64,000 bases of DNA from Muscardinus avellanarius (taxonomy: Eukaryota; Chordata; Mammalia; Rodentia; Gliridae), in the NCBI GenBank assembly GCA_963383645.1, contig OY726572.1:24435292-24499291 (forward strand), in the 5' to 3' direction. Position numbers and translations under genes: made by a program. Positions 33,242 to 45,012 of the stretch are shown in pieces. A model generated the notes under the pieces. The model had not been told where the DNA came from. It was given only the letters and a program-made list of their open reading frames with translations, and did no database searches. The stretch's first letter is position 1. The number at the start of each line of letters is the position of its first letter.

Positions 33242-34085
33242 CAGTGCTAACTTTTAATTAAGAGTCTAGTGAGGTAGAAGTTTTTAGATGTATTCTGATG
33301 AGCCTGGGTATTTCTATATTTGAGACATATTGAATGATAAGCTTATTTCATAAAGGGATCAATACCTGAAAATTCAAATTGCCAACATGAAGGTGATCAA
33401 TACCAACAAACTCCCACTACCTACCGGATAGTGAGTGAGGAGATAGCATTCAGGTTGTCCTGACACCCATCACAGAGGGGAGAAAGACACCTTATATGAG
33501 GGGTGATGGCATACTTGGGAAGTTTCAGAACATACAATTTTCCCATTCCAGGACTGCCATGGGTCACTGTAGCTGTTGTTCTTTTATATTTTTCATTAAA
33601 ATTATACAAATGGTTGAAGCAGTGACCATGAGATTGTTCCAACTTAAAGATAGATCCTATTTTTTTATTTCTTCTCTGGCTCTTGGGAGATGATTGCTAA
33701 ACATTCAGCAAAAGAATGACCATGCATCAAGCTATAAAAGTGGTTCCTCAAGGACGATAGATGGATAGAAAAAGTCCAGATTGCAGGTGACTCTTTGATA
33801 ACAAAACAAGTCTGTGCATATATAGGTGCTACAACTAGAAAGAAAATAAAGGGATTGATTACCATAAAAGTCAAGAGACTGATTTTCTCTGGGGGTTGGG
33901 GGGAGTTGAGAGCAGAGCAAGGGACACTGGCACTTTCTGGGATCAAGGGCAGGTTTTATTACTTAATGGGGGGAAGTTACATGGGTATTTATGTATAAAC
34001 TATTCAGTATACTATGCATTTATATTGCAGCAACAACATGGAAACTCATGAGCCACATTGCTCTCTATGGAAATGTAGATCAATG
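33242..34085. other. No recognised gene or repeat
   Basis: Short overlapping frames on both strands at 33420-34000. None has a recognisable domain. Confidence 0.45.
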
Positions 34086-34089
34086 TGGC

Positions 34090-34320
34090 CACTTTTGTGT
34101 AAGGAAAGAGTACTGGCCTGAACTCCAGATTCCTAGTTTGTAACCAATTAGCTGAATAACTTTGGTAAATCGTGTTACCCCTCTGAGCCTCAGTTTCCTA
34201 CATGTAAAATGGGATATCTCCAACTTCATAAGATGTTGTGGTTCTGAAATGAGATAATGCTTCAGAAAATGTTTCATTGCTTTGCAGAGTGGAAAGCATT
34301 ATAAAAATGTAAGCTCAACT
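34090..34320 (+). mobile_element. MIR SINE, well preserved
   Basis: 'aagagtactggcctgaactccagattcctag', 'ctgagcctcagtttcc..catgtaaaatggg' and 'gaaatgagataatgc' in order, covering nearly the full element. Confidence 0.85.
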
Positions 34321-34614
34321 TTATTGGAGATTGTTATTACAGCAGAGATACGGTATCCCTGCTGCAAATGAGGTTCTGGGGCCCATGTTCCTCGGAAATC
34401 AGGTCATCAGTTCCATGTTCCATGAAGCACATCTGTCACATTCTCACTAGTACTGGAACTGCCTCATCTCCAGGCTCCACTCTCTAACACCAAACCTGGG
34501 CTCCTGCCATACTGTGCCTTGCCCCTCCCCTGCGGTGTGTCAAGAGTTCTGTGAGCCCTCCACCTTCCCCTATGCTACTTCTTCTGCCTTTGCTTCCACT
34601 GGCCTACTTTTCTA

Positions 34615-34735
34615 GGGCATCATTTATTTCTTCACGCAACAAATATTTGTTACCTATTATGTGCTAGGCACTGTTCTAGCCCCTGGTGATAAGTTCCTAC
34701 CCTCATGCTACATACATTCTGGTGATAGCTAACTC
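34615..34735 (-). mobile_element. L2 3' end, minus strand
   Basis: 'cgcaacaaatatttgttacctattatgtgctaggcactgttctagcccctggtgata' is the reverse of the L2 3' end, which ends in ATTTGTTGAATGAA-type repeats. Confidence 0.75.
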
Positions 34736-36435
34736 GTTCCCTCTGGGTAAAGGTCAACTCAAGAGCTCTACCTGCTCTCAGATAACTTCCCCAATGCTCC
34801 CTCCTCACCCAGCCCATCGCCACCCATCATCACTAGTGATAACCCTCTTTGTCCTGATAGTGTCCCATGTTCTCATTCGCTATCTCGTCCATACACATAG
34901 ATGACATGCTTTTCAGTGTAATGACTACATCTATCAACTTCATTTTCAGAGAAGCACAACAGAGTCATAATAATAGCTATCATGCCTCGTGTGCCTAATA
35001 AGAAGCAGAACCATTTTAAGCACTTGTATAAGGTCTCAATCCTGGGGTTTGGGAGGGAAACATAATTTAAGAGCAGGCTTCCCACTCTTGCTCACCCCAC
35101 CCCATACCCTCTTAGATGGGAGATACCATAGGTTCATGGAAGCAAAAGAAGGACAAGAGTAAATGGGGTAAAGAGGAAACCATTAATAGGGAAAATAACA
35201 GGTTAAAAGACTTTTTAATTAGGTACCTTGAGTTGGGATGAGCCAAAGAGAAGAAAAAGGAATTTTCTATCTAGATTTCTGCATCTATTTTTGTTGTCTT
35301 TATTTCTCCCCTCCCTAAATTTAAGCTACCTAGAGATTATCCAATCAATTAGAACATGCTTTAATTACTGATATTGTTCAAGCCTGTCTGTGTTCATTCA
35401 AACCCCAAAAGACAATCTAATGAATGAAGCTGGGGACTGGGGATTCAGGAATTCCTGTCCTCTTCCTGTCAATCAAATCTGGATCCTTAAGGTCTGAAAC
35501 ACTTCCGGGAAGTGATGTGAAAACGGGTTTTCAAGGCTGGTTGAGCTCCAGAGATAACCTGGTCCAGCAGCAGGGGACTCAGATGCCTAAGGGAGAGCTC
35601 TTAACAGAGCTGTGGGAAGTAGGCAGGGCATTGGGCAAGCTTAAGCAATTTGTATAAGACTCTTCCATAATAAGCACTGCCTCATTACTTTGCTGTTCAT
35701 AATTTTGTGTAGAACCTCTGGTTAAACTCATTCATTTATCTCTACTTCCTTCTACAAACTTAGTATGCAGTGACTGTAAAAGAATTTTTTAAGTGTGAAG
35801 CTGTAAGGACAAAATAGCAAGAGAAGACACCAGCAGGCAAGGGCATTCATCAGCAAGGCCTTCCAAGATGGAAGTGATGGCTGAAGGTGTAGAAGGGACC
35901 AAGCTGAAAACCCAGCAGGAAGAAGGGGAGTTGACAAGGAGCAAACTAATTTGCACCTCAGAACCACAGGAAAGCTCTGAATTGGAAGGAACCAAATAGG
36001 GTTCCTAGCTGGGATAGGGAGAGATTAAAAAATGGAAAGACTGAAAGCAGTTGAGAGCCTTGCCTTCAAGTAACCAAGTGACTGCACTACCCTACTTTGA
36101 AGAAGTCTGGAGGTTTGCCCTTGGCGCAACATAACTGAAGGGGACCTCTCTGGAGTGCACCAAATTTAACAGAAGACGTCTTAAATGAAACTCCACATAA
36201 GGAAGAAGGGCACCCTAGGCAGAGGCTTTGCATGCTTCTTCTTAAACTTATTCTTAATATTTGATATTTCTACATTATTATCAATAATATTATTATCAAT
36301 ATTATATTTTTTAAATTCCTCTAATTGACCAAGGATCCAGTGGCATTACCAAATTTGCCTGTGAAATCTTCCCAACTTTCTGAATATACAATAATGACCT
36401 CTGCAAATAATGTCTTATTTCTTCCTTTGCATTCA
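34736..36435. other. No recognised gene or repeat
   Basis: Unique-looking. A frame at 35424-35657 (+, 77 codons) and overlapping frames at 35752-35995 (-) are unsupported. Confidence 0.45.
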
Positions 36436-36439
36436 TTTT

Positions 36440-36500
36440 GCTCTCCTCCTTCTCCTCCTTCTCCTCCTACCCTTCCTCCTCCTCCTCCTCCTCCTCCTGT
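36440..36500. repeat. (CTC/CTT)n polypyrimidine repeat
   Basis: Imperfect 'ctccttctcctcct' units ending in pure (CTC)n. Confidence 0.9.
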
Positions 36501-36589
36501 TGCTACCAAGGCTAGGACCTATAGTACAATGAAAAGAGAAACAGTATTGGGAGTATCATTGTCTCCTTTCTAATTTTATCAAGAAATTT

Positions 36590-36960
36590 TCCAAAATGTC
36601 AGCATTAATTATGTTTATTATAGATCTTTATTTTGTTTTAAAATTCCTGTTGTCAGAATAAGAAATGTTTCTTTTATTTCTACTTAGCTAAGAGGGCTTT
36701 TAAAGTCATGAATAGAGTTGGATTTTATCATCTATTAAGATGATCATATGATTTTTCTCCATTATTGTGTTAATTTGGTAAATTGCATTAGCTAATTTTT
36801 TAAATGTTAAACATACCTTGATTTTCTATATAAATTCAGCTTGGTCATGATGTTTTATCTTTTCCACATATTGCTGAATCAGTTTGCTAATATGTCATTG
36901 AAATTTTATGTCATTATCCAAGGGAGAGATTTACCTAGAATTTTCCTTTCTCGGATAGTT
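36590..36960 (-). mobile_element. Old L1 ORF2 fragment, minus strand
   Basis: 'attaagatgatcatatgatttttctcc', 'gtgttaatttggtaaattgcattagc' and 'cacatattgctgaatcagtttgctaatatg' are the reversed L1 reverse transcriptase region. Heavily decayed. Confidence 0.75.
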
Positions 36961-37138
36961 CTTAATAGATTCAGGCACATTATTCAACATTTCTGAGCTT
37001 CTATTTCATTTTCTGTAAAATGGAGGCAATTTACCATAATGTATAGGGTTGTTATAAGGATTAAATGAGAACGTGCATGTGAAATTACTTAGCACATTTC
37101 CTGCCACACAGTAGGAATTCAATAATATTTATTGAAAC
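36961..37138 (+). mobile_element. MIR SINE
   Basis: 'gagcttctatttcattttctgtaaaatgg', 'gggttgttataaggattaaatgaga' and 'cacacagtaggaattcaataa'. Confidence 0.85.
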
Positions 37139-37479
37139 ACTAAAATGGACACCATTTCTAATCCATTAAACTTCAGAATAAAATGTTTATGAAACAACAC
37201 CTAGAATAAATTAATGGAAGTAACAAAGGCTTCCTTTCTAAAATCAATAGATAAGATTTGACATACAACATTGAATGCATAGAACCTGGCTATATTCAGA
37301 CCTTGCTTAAAATATTGAGTCCAGTGAAGGCAAACTCCAGACCAGGAAGAACAGGAGAGAGGGGACAGATCCTAACCCAAATACACCCACTCTTTAACTC
37401 CCCAGAAACAACCTTAATTCTACCATCTCTCTAAGAGACTGGTCAGAAGCCACCTAAGATGACAGCCAGGAGATCATGT

Positions 37480-37640
37480 CTTATATTAGCTTTGTGACCT
37501 CGTATAAGTCACCTCAACTTTCCAGGGTGCAGTTTCTTCATCTATCAAAAGAGTAGCAATACTCCTCACCCTGCCTATATCTTAGGGTTGTTATAAGAAT
37601 GAAATAAAAAGGGTTTCTAAAGTGAAAACCAGACACATGC
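37480..37640 (+). mobile_element. MIR SINE
   Basis: 'tagctttgtgacctcgtataagtcac', 'cagtttcttcatctatcaaaag' and 'ttagggttgttataagaatgaa'. Confidence 0.8.
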
Positions 37641-37689
37641 AAACATAAAATTTTATGGTTATATTATTACTAAAATACAATCAGTGCTT

Positions 37690-37870
37690 TCTGCTTATTA
37701 TATTGGTTAATATTCAAATAAGCCTGCAAGGTAAGAACAGTTCCAAGACACAGAACAATTAAGCAAATTGTTCAAAGTCTAATAGTTGAGAAAAGGTGCA
37801 ACAGGACCTGAATGCAGACAGACTGAGTTCTTAACTTCTACATTAGATAGACTAAAAAAGAGGCTGATCT
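37690..37870 (-). mobile_element. MIR remnant, minus strand
   Basis: 'aagcctgcaaggtaagaacag' and 'acacagaacaattaagcaaattgttcaaagtct' follow reversed MIR order. Weakly conserved. Confidence 0.5.
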
Positions 37871-38394
37871 TCTACTCAAAAACTTTTACATTTTATTGTT
37901 GTAAGAAGATTGACAGTATAGTATTGAGATTCAACATCATTTAACACAAGAACATCTATTAAAGGGGGGAAAGCTTTCTTTTTCCTTCCCTTTTGAGAAT
38001 AATTTCTTTTCTCTTTCATTAAAAAAGCCAACAAAAAAAAAAATTAGCACTGTCACAGAAAATGTTTCATTCCATAAAGCTCTAGCTAATCAAAAGTTTC
38101 TTTGGCCAAGTGCCCAACAGTACAACTGGAAGACATTAAGACTTTAGGGGACTCACGGTTCTCCTGTTAATCTAATATTAAATTGTCTAACATTTCATTG
38201 ACTCAGAGATTGCTCTCCAACCTACAGTAGCTTCCACCTCTGCATGTCCTTTGTCAGGTCTCTCCTGTCTCATTGTAGAGTCCGCAAATAGCCACAGGCC
38301 TTCTCAGGCCTATCACCTCTAAACACACCTGATATTGGCAGCCCGAGGCCTCGCTTTAGAGATAGAAACAGGAAGATTTCCTGGTGTGTGGCAT
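37871..38394. other. No recognised gene or repeat
   Basis: A/T-rich runs then moderate GC. Nothing supported. Confidence 0.4.
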
Positions 38395-38540
38395 GAGAGA
38401 GTCCCTGAGGCTCCTTAAGCTTCAGTTTGTCATTGGTTAAATGGGATTCATCATATTAACTCCGTCTACTTCCCTGGGCTCCATGCAGGTAGAATAAGAC
38501 AGTGCTTGGGGAATTCCTGTGAGAACTGCAGGATGCTGTT
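38395..38540 (+). mobile_element. MIR remnant
   Basis: 'aagcttcagtttgtcattggttaaatggg' core. The 3' block is only weakly visible. Confidence 0.6.
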
Positions 38541-38602
38541 CACAGCAAGAAGGGACAATCATGACCCATCCAGTTGAGTGATGTAGAAACAGCACTTGGG
38601 AG

Positions 38603-38668
38603 ACTGTGTGTGTGTGTGTGTGTGCGCACGCGCGTGTGTGTGTGCATGTGTGTGTACATGTGTGTGTA
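38603..38668. repeat. (GT)n with CG-containing units
   Basis: 'gtgtgtgcgcacgcgcgtgtgtg': alternating purine-pyrimidine including CG, a sequence type that favours Z-DNA. Confidence 0.9.
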
Positions 38669-38740
38669 GAAATCTAAGAATGTGTGCTTCTCTCATTTTT
38701 GCTATTTCTCATCATTTGGGATCTCTTTCCCTCACCTGAA

Positions 38741-38790
38741 TTTTCTTTTTCTTTTTCTTTTTCTTTTTCTTTTTTTTTTTTTTTTTTTAC
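38741..38790. repeat. (TTTTTC)n then T run
   Basis: Five or six TTTTTC units and a run of about 18 T. No SINE body abuts it. Confidence 0.85.
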
Positions 38791-39239
38791 TTTTTGGTTT
38801 AAAAAACAAACAGCTGTCTTCCTCAGTTAGACATATTCAGTGCTGGGGCCAGGGAACCAGACATCTGAACCTGCCCCTCCCAAGCATCCTTCATCTTGGG
38901 TACACCCGTGCCCAGCTCTAATTAGCACGTTTGATGTGTGCCGAGACAGTCTCAACTTTTGCTCCAGGCTCTTCCCATCGTGGTACCTCCATTCATTCCA
39001 ATACTGAAGCCACAAAGCCCAGACCCCTTCTCTCCTTTCCTACCCTCCTCTCTCCTCACCTGCAGTTAGTCAGAAGTCCTAGAGCTTCATTCTTTTGCCC
39101 CTAGGGCCCTACCTAACTCTTCTCATTTCACAGAGGTAGACTCACCTATACCTGGGGTTCAGACAAAAAGGGGCACTTGTGTTCCACCCTGGGTCTACCT
39201 GATCTTCCCCAGCCTTATCAAGTTTCAGACTTCTCTGTC

Positions 39240-39950
39240 CAGTCTCCCTTAATATTTGGAGGACATTCATCAGATGCACCCCGTGTGCTTGGGCCTATGC
39301 CAGGAACAAGAATGTAAAGTCCAACAAAATGCAAACTCCTCAAGGAATTTAGAGTCTAACAGGAAGCCAGATTATTAGCATGACAAGCAGATCAATACCA
39401 TTGGAAAGGACTGATGATAAAGGAGGGAGTGCCTTGGAGGAACAGTGAGCCCAGGCTGGGGCTGGGGCTGGGGCTAGGGCTGGGGCCAGGGAAGACAGTG
39501 CAGTCTCCTGTGTTGACTCTTAAAGAATGACTGAGTTAGCTAGATGAAGGAGGATGGAAAGGATCCTGAGTGGAAAGGGTAGCAGGTGCTAAAGCATGAG
39601 TGCAAGAGAGTGTGGCCCTTGGGGAAAAGGTACAAGCAACCGCCGAGTATGGGCTGTACCAAGGAAGTTCTGAAAAATAAGGTAGATTTAGGTGGGAACA
39701 AATGAAATCGTGAAGCTGCCATTTGCTAAACTAAGAAGCTACAGAGCAACATTGAATAGGGGAACTGGCTGCATCAGAATTGTGTTTTCTTAGGACACAA
39801 TGATGGCTGTGAGGAGGGCAGAGGGAAGAAGACCTGACTGGAGACCAGGAAGGAGAAGTGACAAGAACCTTAATTATATCAGCATAAGAAAAGGCAGCCT
39901 GGGAGACCTGCAAAAGATAGAATCAGGAGCTAAGATTTCCTGACTTTTGC
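39240..39950 (-). mobile_element. Ancient mammalian interspersed repeat, family unresolved
   Basis: 'cattcatcagatgcaccccgtgtgc..gcctatgcc' near the left, then 'ctcctcaaggaatttagagtct', and 'aggtgctaaagcatgagtgcaagagagtgtgg' follow the order of an old L2-like/related mammalian repeat. Orientation is tentative. Confidence 0.4.
39450..39487. repeat. (GGGGCT)n minisatellite-like tract
   Basis: Six imperfect hexamer units 'ggggct'. Runs of four G in register could form a G-quadruplex. Confidence 0.9.
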
Positions 39951-40096
39951 ACAGGAAGAAATAGAGGGGCGGAGAATGAGAGAAGGAGCCTTGGCTTTTG
40001 GACTTTCATATCAGGACAAATGGAGGCGCCATCCATGTGAGGAGCCTGGAGCAAACAAATGAGATTGTCTTTTCACACATCAAAAGTGCTGATTAG

Positions 40097-40295
40097 AGCC
40101 AGGCCTGGGGGTGCACATCTGTGGTCCTAGTACTTGGGAGGCCTAGACAGGAGGATCACAGATTCAAGGCCAGATGCAGCAACTGAGTGAGATTCTGTTT
40201 CAAAATAAAAACAAAAAAGAATTAGGGGTATAGCTCAGAGGTAGGATGCCCTTGGGTCTAATCCCAGTACCAAAAGAAATAAAAAAAAAATAAAA
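40097..40295 (+). mobile_element. B1-dID SINE
   Basis: 'gccaggcctgggggtgcaca' (B1) and 'tatagctcagaggtaggatgcccttgggtctaatccc' (ID). A short direct repeat 'tgattag' flanks it at 40090-40096 and 40302-40308. Confidence 0.85.
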
Positions 40296-40307
40296 AATTG
40301 ATGATTA

Positions 40308-40450
40308 GGCTAAGTAAAAAACAGCCAAACACAAGAGAGTGTGTACTGTGGGGTTCCATTTTCATGAAGTTCTAGAAAAGACAAAATGAAATAGTGGCAG
40401 AAAGAAGATCTATAGTTGCCAGGGACTGATGGCTGGGCAGAAAACCATAT
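40308..40450 (+). mobile_element. Old L1 3' fragment
   Basis: 'gccaaacacaagagagtgtgtactgtggggttccatttt' and 'gaagatctatagttgccaggga' match the old-L1 3' region. Confidence 0.6.
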
Positions 40451-40561
40451 GCAAAGGAGCGGTGCAAAACTTTAAGGCAAGAGGATACAGAACCAATGCC
40501 AAAGCGTGCAGAGAAAGTCCTATAGAGAAACCAAGTACAATTGGTTAGGGTTATACAGAGG

Positions 40562-40566
<5 letters not shown>

Positions 40567-40631
<65 letters not shown>
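40567..40631. repeat. (TA)n(CA)n compound microsatellite
   Basis: About 17 TA units followed by about 14 CA units. Confidence 0.95.
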
Positions 40632-40636
<5 letters not shown>

Positions 40637-40954
40637 AGAGGAGATTTATTAGGTTGGTTTACACAGTCAGAGCCTGGATTCTCCCACAAGCACCCTCTGC
40701 ATGGTGGCACTTGGATAGGCCAGAGAACTAGCAGGAGAAAAGAGTGAACAAGAGCTGAGCCAGCTTCTAAGTGAGGACAGTAATCCACAGAGTGGATGCA
40801 GAGGAAGCTCCAGAAAGATAAAAGCTCAGACCGAGCATCCCCCGGAAGTGCTTATTTGGAGGACTTTGGTGAAGGCAAAGACTTCCTCTCCTCCCTTGTC
40901 CTGCTATTACAATTCATGGTCAGCCTAAGGCAGTGGTTTTATTTTTATTTTTTA

Positions 40955-41075
40955 CAGTAGTAAAGATTAAACCCAGGGATGCTTTATCATTGAGCCACAT
41001 TCCCCATTACCTTTTATTTTATTTTATTTTACTTTATTTCTGTGGTATTGCGGATTGAACTCAGAGGTATACTGA
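40955..41075 (-). mobile_element. Two ID-type 3' fragments, minus strand
   Basis: 'taaagattaaacccagggatgctttatcattgagccac' and 'gtggtattgcggattgaactcagag' each read as a reversed ID 3' half. They are separated by (TTTTA)n. Confidence 0.6.
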
Positions 41076-41247
41076 GTTCCACACAGTCAGACAGATAGGG
41101 AGGGGGGGAAGATTCATGGACATGGTGGGAAATAATACATTTTTAAGGCCAAGAGTGACACCCAATGGTCATAGCGATCACTGCAGGCTCTCACAGCCCT
41201 TTGGGTAGAGGGTACAGAGGGCTGACTCCTGGCATCAGCAACATGAG

Positions 41248-41294
41248 GACTTGGGGAGCTTGAGGGCTTGAGCTGCCCTCAAGCTCCCCAAGTC
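41248..41294. repeat. Perfect 19-bp inverted repeat, 9-base loop
   Basis: Left arm 41248-41266 'gacttggggagcttgaggg' and right arm 41276-41294 'ccctcaagctccccaagtc' are exact reverse complements. The loop is 'cttgagctg'. There is no T run or other terminator feature and the surroundings are not a recognised repeat. It may come from a template-switch mutation or be a hairpin RNA; the sequence alone does not decide. Confidence 0.95.
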
Positions 41295-41419
41295 AGGAGG
41301 GCAAGCCAGGCTGAAGTGTGGATCTCTGTGACCATATGTAAATTGAATAATCTCTTCAACGCTGAAATCAGCTCTTCCTGTCCATGGCAAGATCTGTAAA
41401 GAGACTGCCAAATCTCTAA

Positions 41420-41585
41420 AGAACTTGCACATTTTTTGTCTCACTTGATCCCCACTATAACCTTAGAAGGCAGGCAGGGGAAACTAGCACTGCCCAATCT
41501 TTCAAAAAGGAGACAAAGACACAGAGAGGTGAAGAGATTTATCTCCAAGCCCAGATCTCTAAGTCAAGGACTCACTCCATAAGAG
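41420..41585 (-). mobile_element. MIR, minus strand
   Basis: 'tcacttgatccccactataaccttagaaggcaggcag' and 'acaaagacacagagaggtgaagagattta' are reversed MIR landmarks. Confidence 0.75.
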
Positions 41586-41694
41586 CGCATCACCAGGACT
41601 CGGCCATAAGATACCTTAGATGTGGGGGTGGGTATCTAGAATCCCACACAGCTGGGGCCCCAGAAATTAAATAAGACCCCACTTCCAAGATATT

Positions 41695-41790
41695 CCAAAG
41701 TCTTTCAGTACCCACTATATGCCGGGCACTGAAAACACCCAAGCAAAGAGTTCAGCCCTGAAGGAGCGGGTGACCACTCCAAGGCACAGA
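41695..41790 (-). mobile_element. L2 3' end fragment, minus strand
   Basis: 'cagtacccactatatgccgggcactgaaaaca' and 'agagttcagccctgaaggag' are the reversed L2 3' end. Confidence 0.55.
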
Positions 41791-43225
41791 CAAGCCTGAT
41801 GTGCTAGGAGGAGCTGTGCCCAGCAGGCCAGGGGCAGCAGGAAAGCAGCTTTCTGGAGGGGGCATGGGGACAGGACAGGGGCACATCTGTCACCACCTGG
41901 CACTAGGCCTCAGCTACGGGCGGCTCTGTGAGTGCTCTTATCTGCTTCCAGATCATCTGGGACGAGATGGCAATGCAAAACCACTCCTGCACAACTCTCC
42001 TTTCCAAATGGACAGAAAACAGAGAAGGGCATGGCCGTTGGCGAAACTAGGAGCCAGCCAATACCCTAAGGCCAGCCGGTGGGGAGTAGGCCCTGTTAAG
42101 GCAAGGGTGGGGAGTGGCCGAGCGCCTCTCCAGGCCTGGGCGCTGTACAGTTCTCCAGGAGTCAGAGCACAGGCAACTGTGAGCTTGGCAAAGAAGGAGC
42201 AGCATCTTGGAACCCACTCTGAGCCACTTGGAGGCAGAAGAGGAGGAAGCTGGCCAAATGAGGAATGTTCACACAAGAGCTAGAAGGAAGGGAGGCGAGG
42301 CACCAGCAGCGCTGCCTCTTCCCACCAGAGAGAGCCAGAGGAAATTGCTAAAAACAGGTGATAAAATGAGACTTTATGCTGAGTAAGCAACTTGCTGCTC
42401 ACTCCAAAGATAGAAGTATGGGAGGCGGAAGTATGGAGTAAGCATGTGCCCTTGCAGAACGGAGCCTGTGGAAAGGTATTTTGAGGACTTGTACTTCTGG
42501 CAAAAAGGCAACCAGATATTGCCAGGGTGGATGGTGAGGAAGAAGCAGCCATGGTATACATATTTAAGAACATAAGATAGATATAAGAAACATCCTTTAA
42601 AGGCATAGCTAAGCTCATGAGATAGTAAGGGAGACCCACGAGACTGACAGGGAGTGGAAAGAAAACTGAAAGGGGATTGGTGAGAGGGGCTTGCGCTGCC
42701 CAGGGCTTTTCTGCCCACAGCCTAAAAGCCCTATTTGAACAGTCCCTGGAAGATCCAGGCACTGAGAGACCATGTGGAGGATGGAAGGGGACCCTGCATG
42801 TATCCAGGAGCTGGGAGAAGCTCACCCTTGCAGAAGGGATTTTTGGAACAAAATGTCAGTGTGGGAGTTGACCAGGAAACTTGCCTGTGTCAGACCACAG
42901 GTTGGGGTCTGAAAACAGGCTCCCTGGACATTTACAAGCATAAGACTTCACTCCCAGAGGGAAGGCTTGGAAATATACCGTCTCTATGCAGGAAACCCCA
43001 AGAGGAAATTAATTTCAAGTGCCTCTCAGTGAAAATCACACTGAATACCTGAAAGACACAAATGGGAAATCGCTCAGACCCTCAGGATTCTCACAGTCAA
43101 CAAAACACAGTGAAAGAGAAAATGACTGAAAAACCAAGAAAACAAGCCACCAGGAACACGAAAAGCAAAGATTGAAATCTTACATGGCTCAAATGTTAGA
43201 ATTATCAGAGTATGTAAAATATGTA
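41791..43225. other. No recognised gene; GC-moderate unique DNA
   Basis: Frames at 41801-42283 (+, 160 codons), 41953-42276 (-) and 42280-42825 (-, 181 codons) overlap opposite-strand frames. I see no domain, signal peptide or splice pattern that would support an exon. Still, this is the longest stretch of open, GC-moderate, repeat-free sequence in the window. Confidence 0.4.
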
Positions 43226-43229
43226 CAAA

Positions 43230-43680
43230 TAGAAGTCGACGTATATCCACAAAAAGATGTGTCCAAGAATGTTCATGGCAGCTTTATTTGTAATGCCCAA
43301 AACTTGGTAGCAGCCCACATGTCCATCCATAGGAGAACAGATAAATTATAGTAGTCATTCAATAAAATAATACTCAGCAACAAAAAAGAATGAAGGACAA
43401 TGTGGATGAGTTTCAAAAGTATAGGTTTGAACATACATACTGTGTTTTTATATAAAGTTTAAAAACAGACAAAACTAATGTATAGGTAATAAAAATCAGA
43501 ACATCTGAGGTAGAAAAGGGGAATCAACTGAAAGGATTCGCTAAAGAACATACTAGAATCATGGCAGTATTGTATATGTAGATTAATGGCATATACAATT
43601 GTCAAAATTAATTATACTATACCATTAAGATTTGTGCATTTTGTTGTATCTCAATAACATACACATGAATTTTTAAAAAG
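43230..43680 (+). mobile_element. Old L1 3' end
   Basis: 'ttcatggcagctttatttgtaatgcccaaaacttggtagc', 'ataatactcagcaacaaaaaag' and 'aagatttgtgcattttgttgtatctcaataa' in old-L1 order. Confidence 0.85.
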
Positions 43681-44636
43681 AAATAGAAATCATTTTTCAA
43701 CCTATAAAAAGATCAAGAATATTTGAAAAAATCCAAACAGAAATCCTAGAAATAAAAATATGAGTGTTAAATTCAAAAGCTTAGTAGGTTCTGCTTTAAG
43801 CTATGGCTTATATAAAACCCAATCTTCTGTCAAAAACATCTTTTAAAACAAGAAGATGTAATTTCTATTTAGAAAGGTGTTTTTCAACATTAGAGAGCTA
43901 CCAAGTCAGTAAGAACTTGAACCTAGACCTCAAAAAGAAGGGTAGTATGGAGATGTGAGTCGGATACTCACTTAACTATGCTTTTTCTCTCAAAGTATTG
44001 CTGGAAGTGGCCACCTGAGAGGATAGAAAGTTGGGCAAAATGGCCACAAGGATGCTAAGAAGCCTTCTTGAGAAATAAAAAGAGAGAAATCAGAGTTTGA
44101 GACTCTGTCCAGGGTTCCTCAAGTTTTCAAGTGGGAGCCTAGCAGGGCTGCCCTTGACAAGTAAAAGCGACGGCTAAACCAGTATCAAAGGTAATGAATT
44201 CAAAATGGATTGCGTCTCCACTTAGTACAAGTTCTTGACAGAAGCAAAAGCCACCATCTTTGGAGAAAGTCATCATCCACAGTCTAAAATTGTCTCGACC
44301 ATTTTTCAAGCACAATGTCTCTCATTCAATCAAAAGCTTAAGAGGGCATCCCAGACAAAGAATGCAATGCCACCATTCCGACGCCTGCTACTCCAGCTTG
44401 AGAAGTTATGACAGCCTGGCAGATGTTCTATCATGAATGGAAAAGGAAACTCACACTTCAAAAGTGGAAAGGAGGACTCTAAGTACTGCGGGGATCATTC
44501 CTAGCAGATCTAAGGAGAGAAAAGCATGCCAAGTACCTTCATGTGGTTTTGTGACAATATCTACCAAAAACTCCAGATGGTAGGATCAGCCTCAAGAACC
44601 AGGAGAATACCATTTCAAAAAGAAGGAACCCCACTG
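43681..44636. other. No recognised gene or repeat
   Basis: Unique-looking with A-rich patches. Nothing supported. Confidence 0.4.
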
Positions 44637-44656
44637 AAAGAGACTTAGGTTTTGCT

Positions 44657-44704
44657 GGGTTGGTTGGTTGGTTGGTTGGTTGGTTGGTTGGTGATTGGTT
44701 GGTT
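44657..44704. repeat. (GGTT)n microsatellite
   Basis: About nine GGTT units, then one interrupted unit 'gtgattgg'. Confidence 0.95.
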
Positions 44705-44709
44705 TTGTT

Positions 44710-45012
44710 TTGGTGGAAATACTTATGTCTACTCTTTTAGCAATCTTTAAATATACAGAGCATTATTGTTATATCACCAGTCTCTACAATAGTTCACTAA
44801 AGATTACCACTCCTGTATGATGCCTGTACCCTTTAATCAGCCTCTTCCCTTTCTCCATCTTCTCTCCTCCTCCAGCCCTGGTAATCACTTCACTCTCTAC
44901 TTCCACGAGTTCAGCACTTTTAGATTCCACTTATAAATGAGATCATGAGGTATTTGTTTTCCTGTGCCTGGATTATTTCATTTAATGTCAATAATGTCAA
45001 GTTCATCCAAAC
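44710..45012 (-). mobile_element. Old L1 3' UTR, minus strand
   Basis: 'ccagccctggtaatcacttcactctctacttcc', 'aatgagatcatgaggtatttgttttcctgtgcctgg' and 'aatgtcaagttcatcca' are reversed old-L1 3' UTR blocks. Confidence 0.7.

Larger units (their letters stand above)
40540..41190. mobile_element. Unassigned interspersed repeat with ID insertions
   Basis: From 'ggttagggttatacagaggatcac' through 'gagatttattaggttggtttacac..agagcctggat' to 'cattcatggtcagcc' it reads like a retroelement LTR in reverse orientation. Two minus-strand ID-like 3' ends lie within it (about 40955-41010 and 41036-41075). I do not recognise the family. Confidence 0.35.

Noticed and set aside
36270..36312. Palindrome-like 'tattatcaataatattattatcaatatt'
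   Set aside because: Short, AT-rich and imperfect; expected by chance at this composition.
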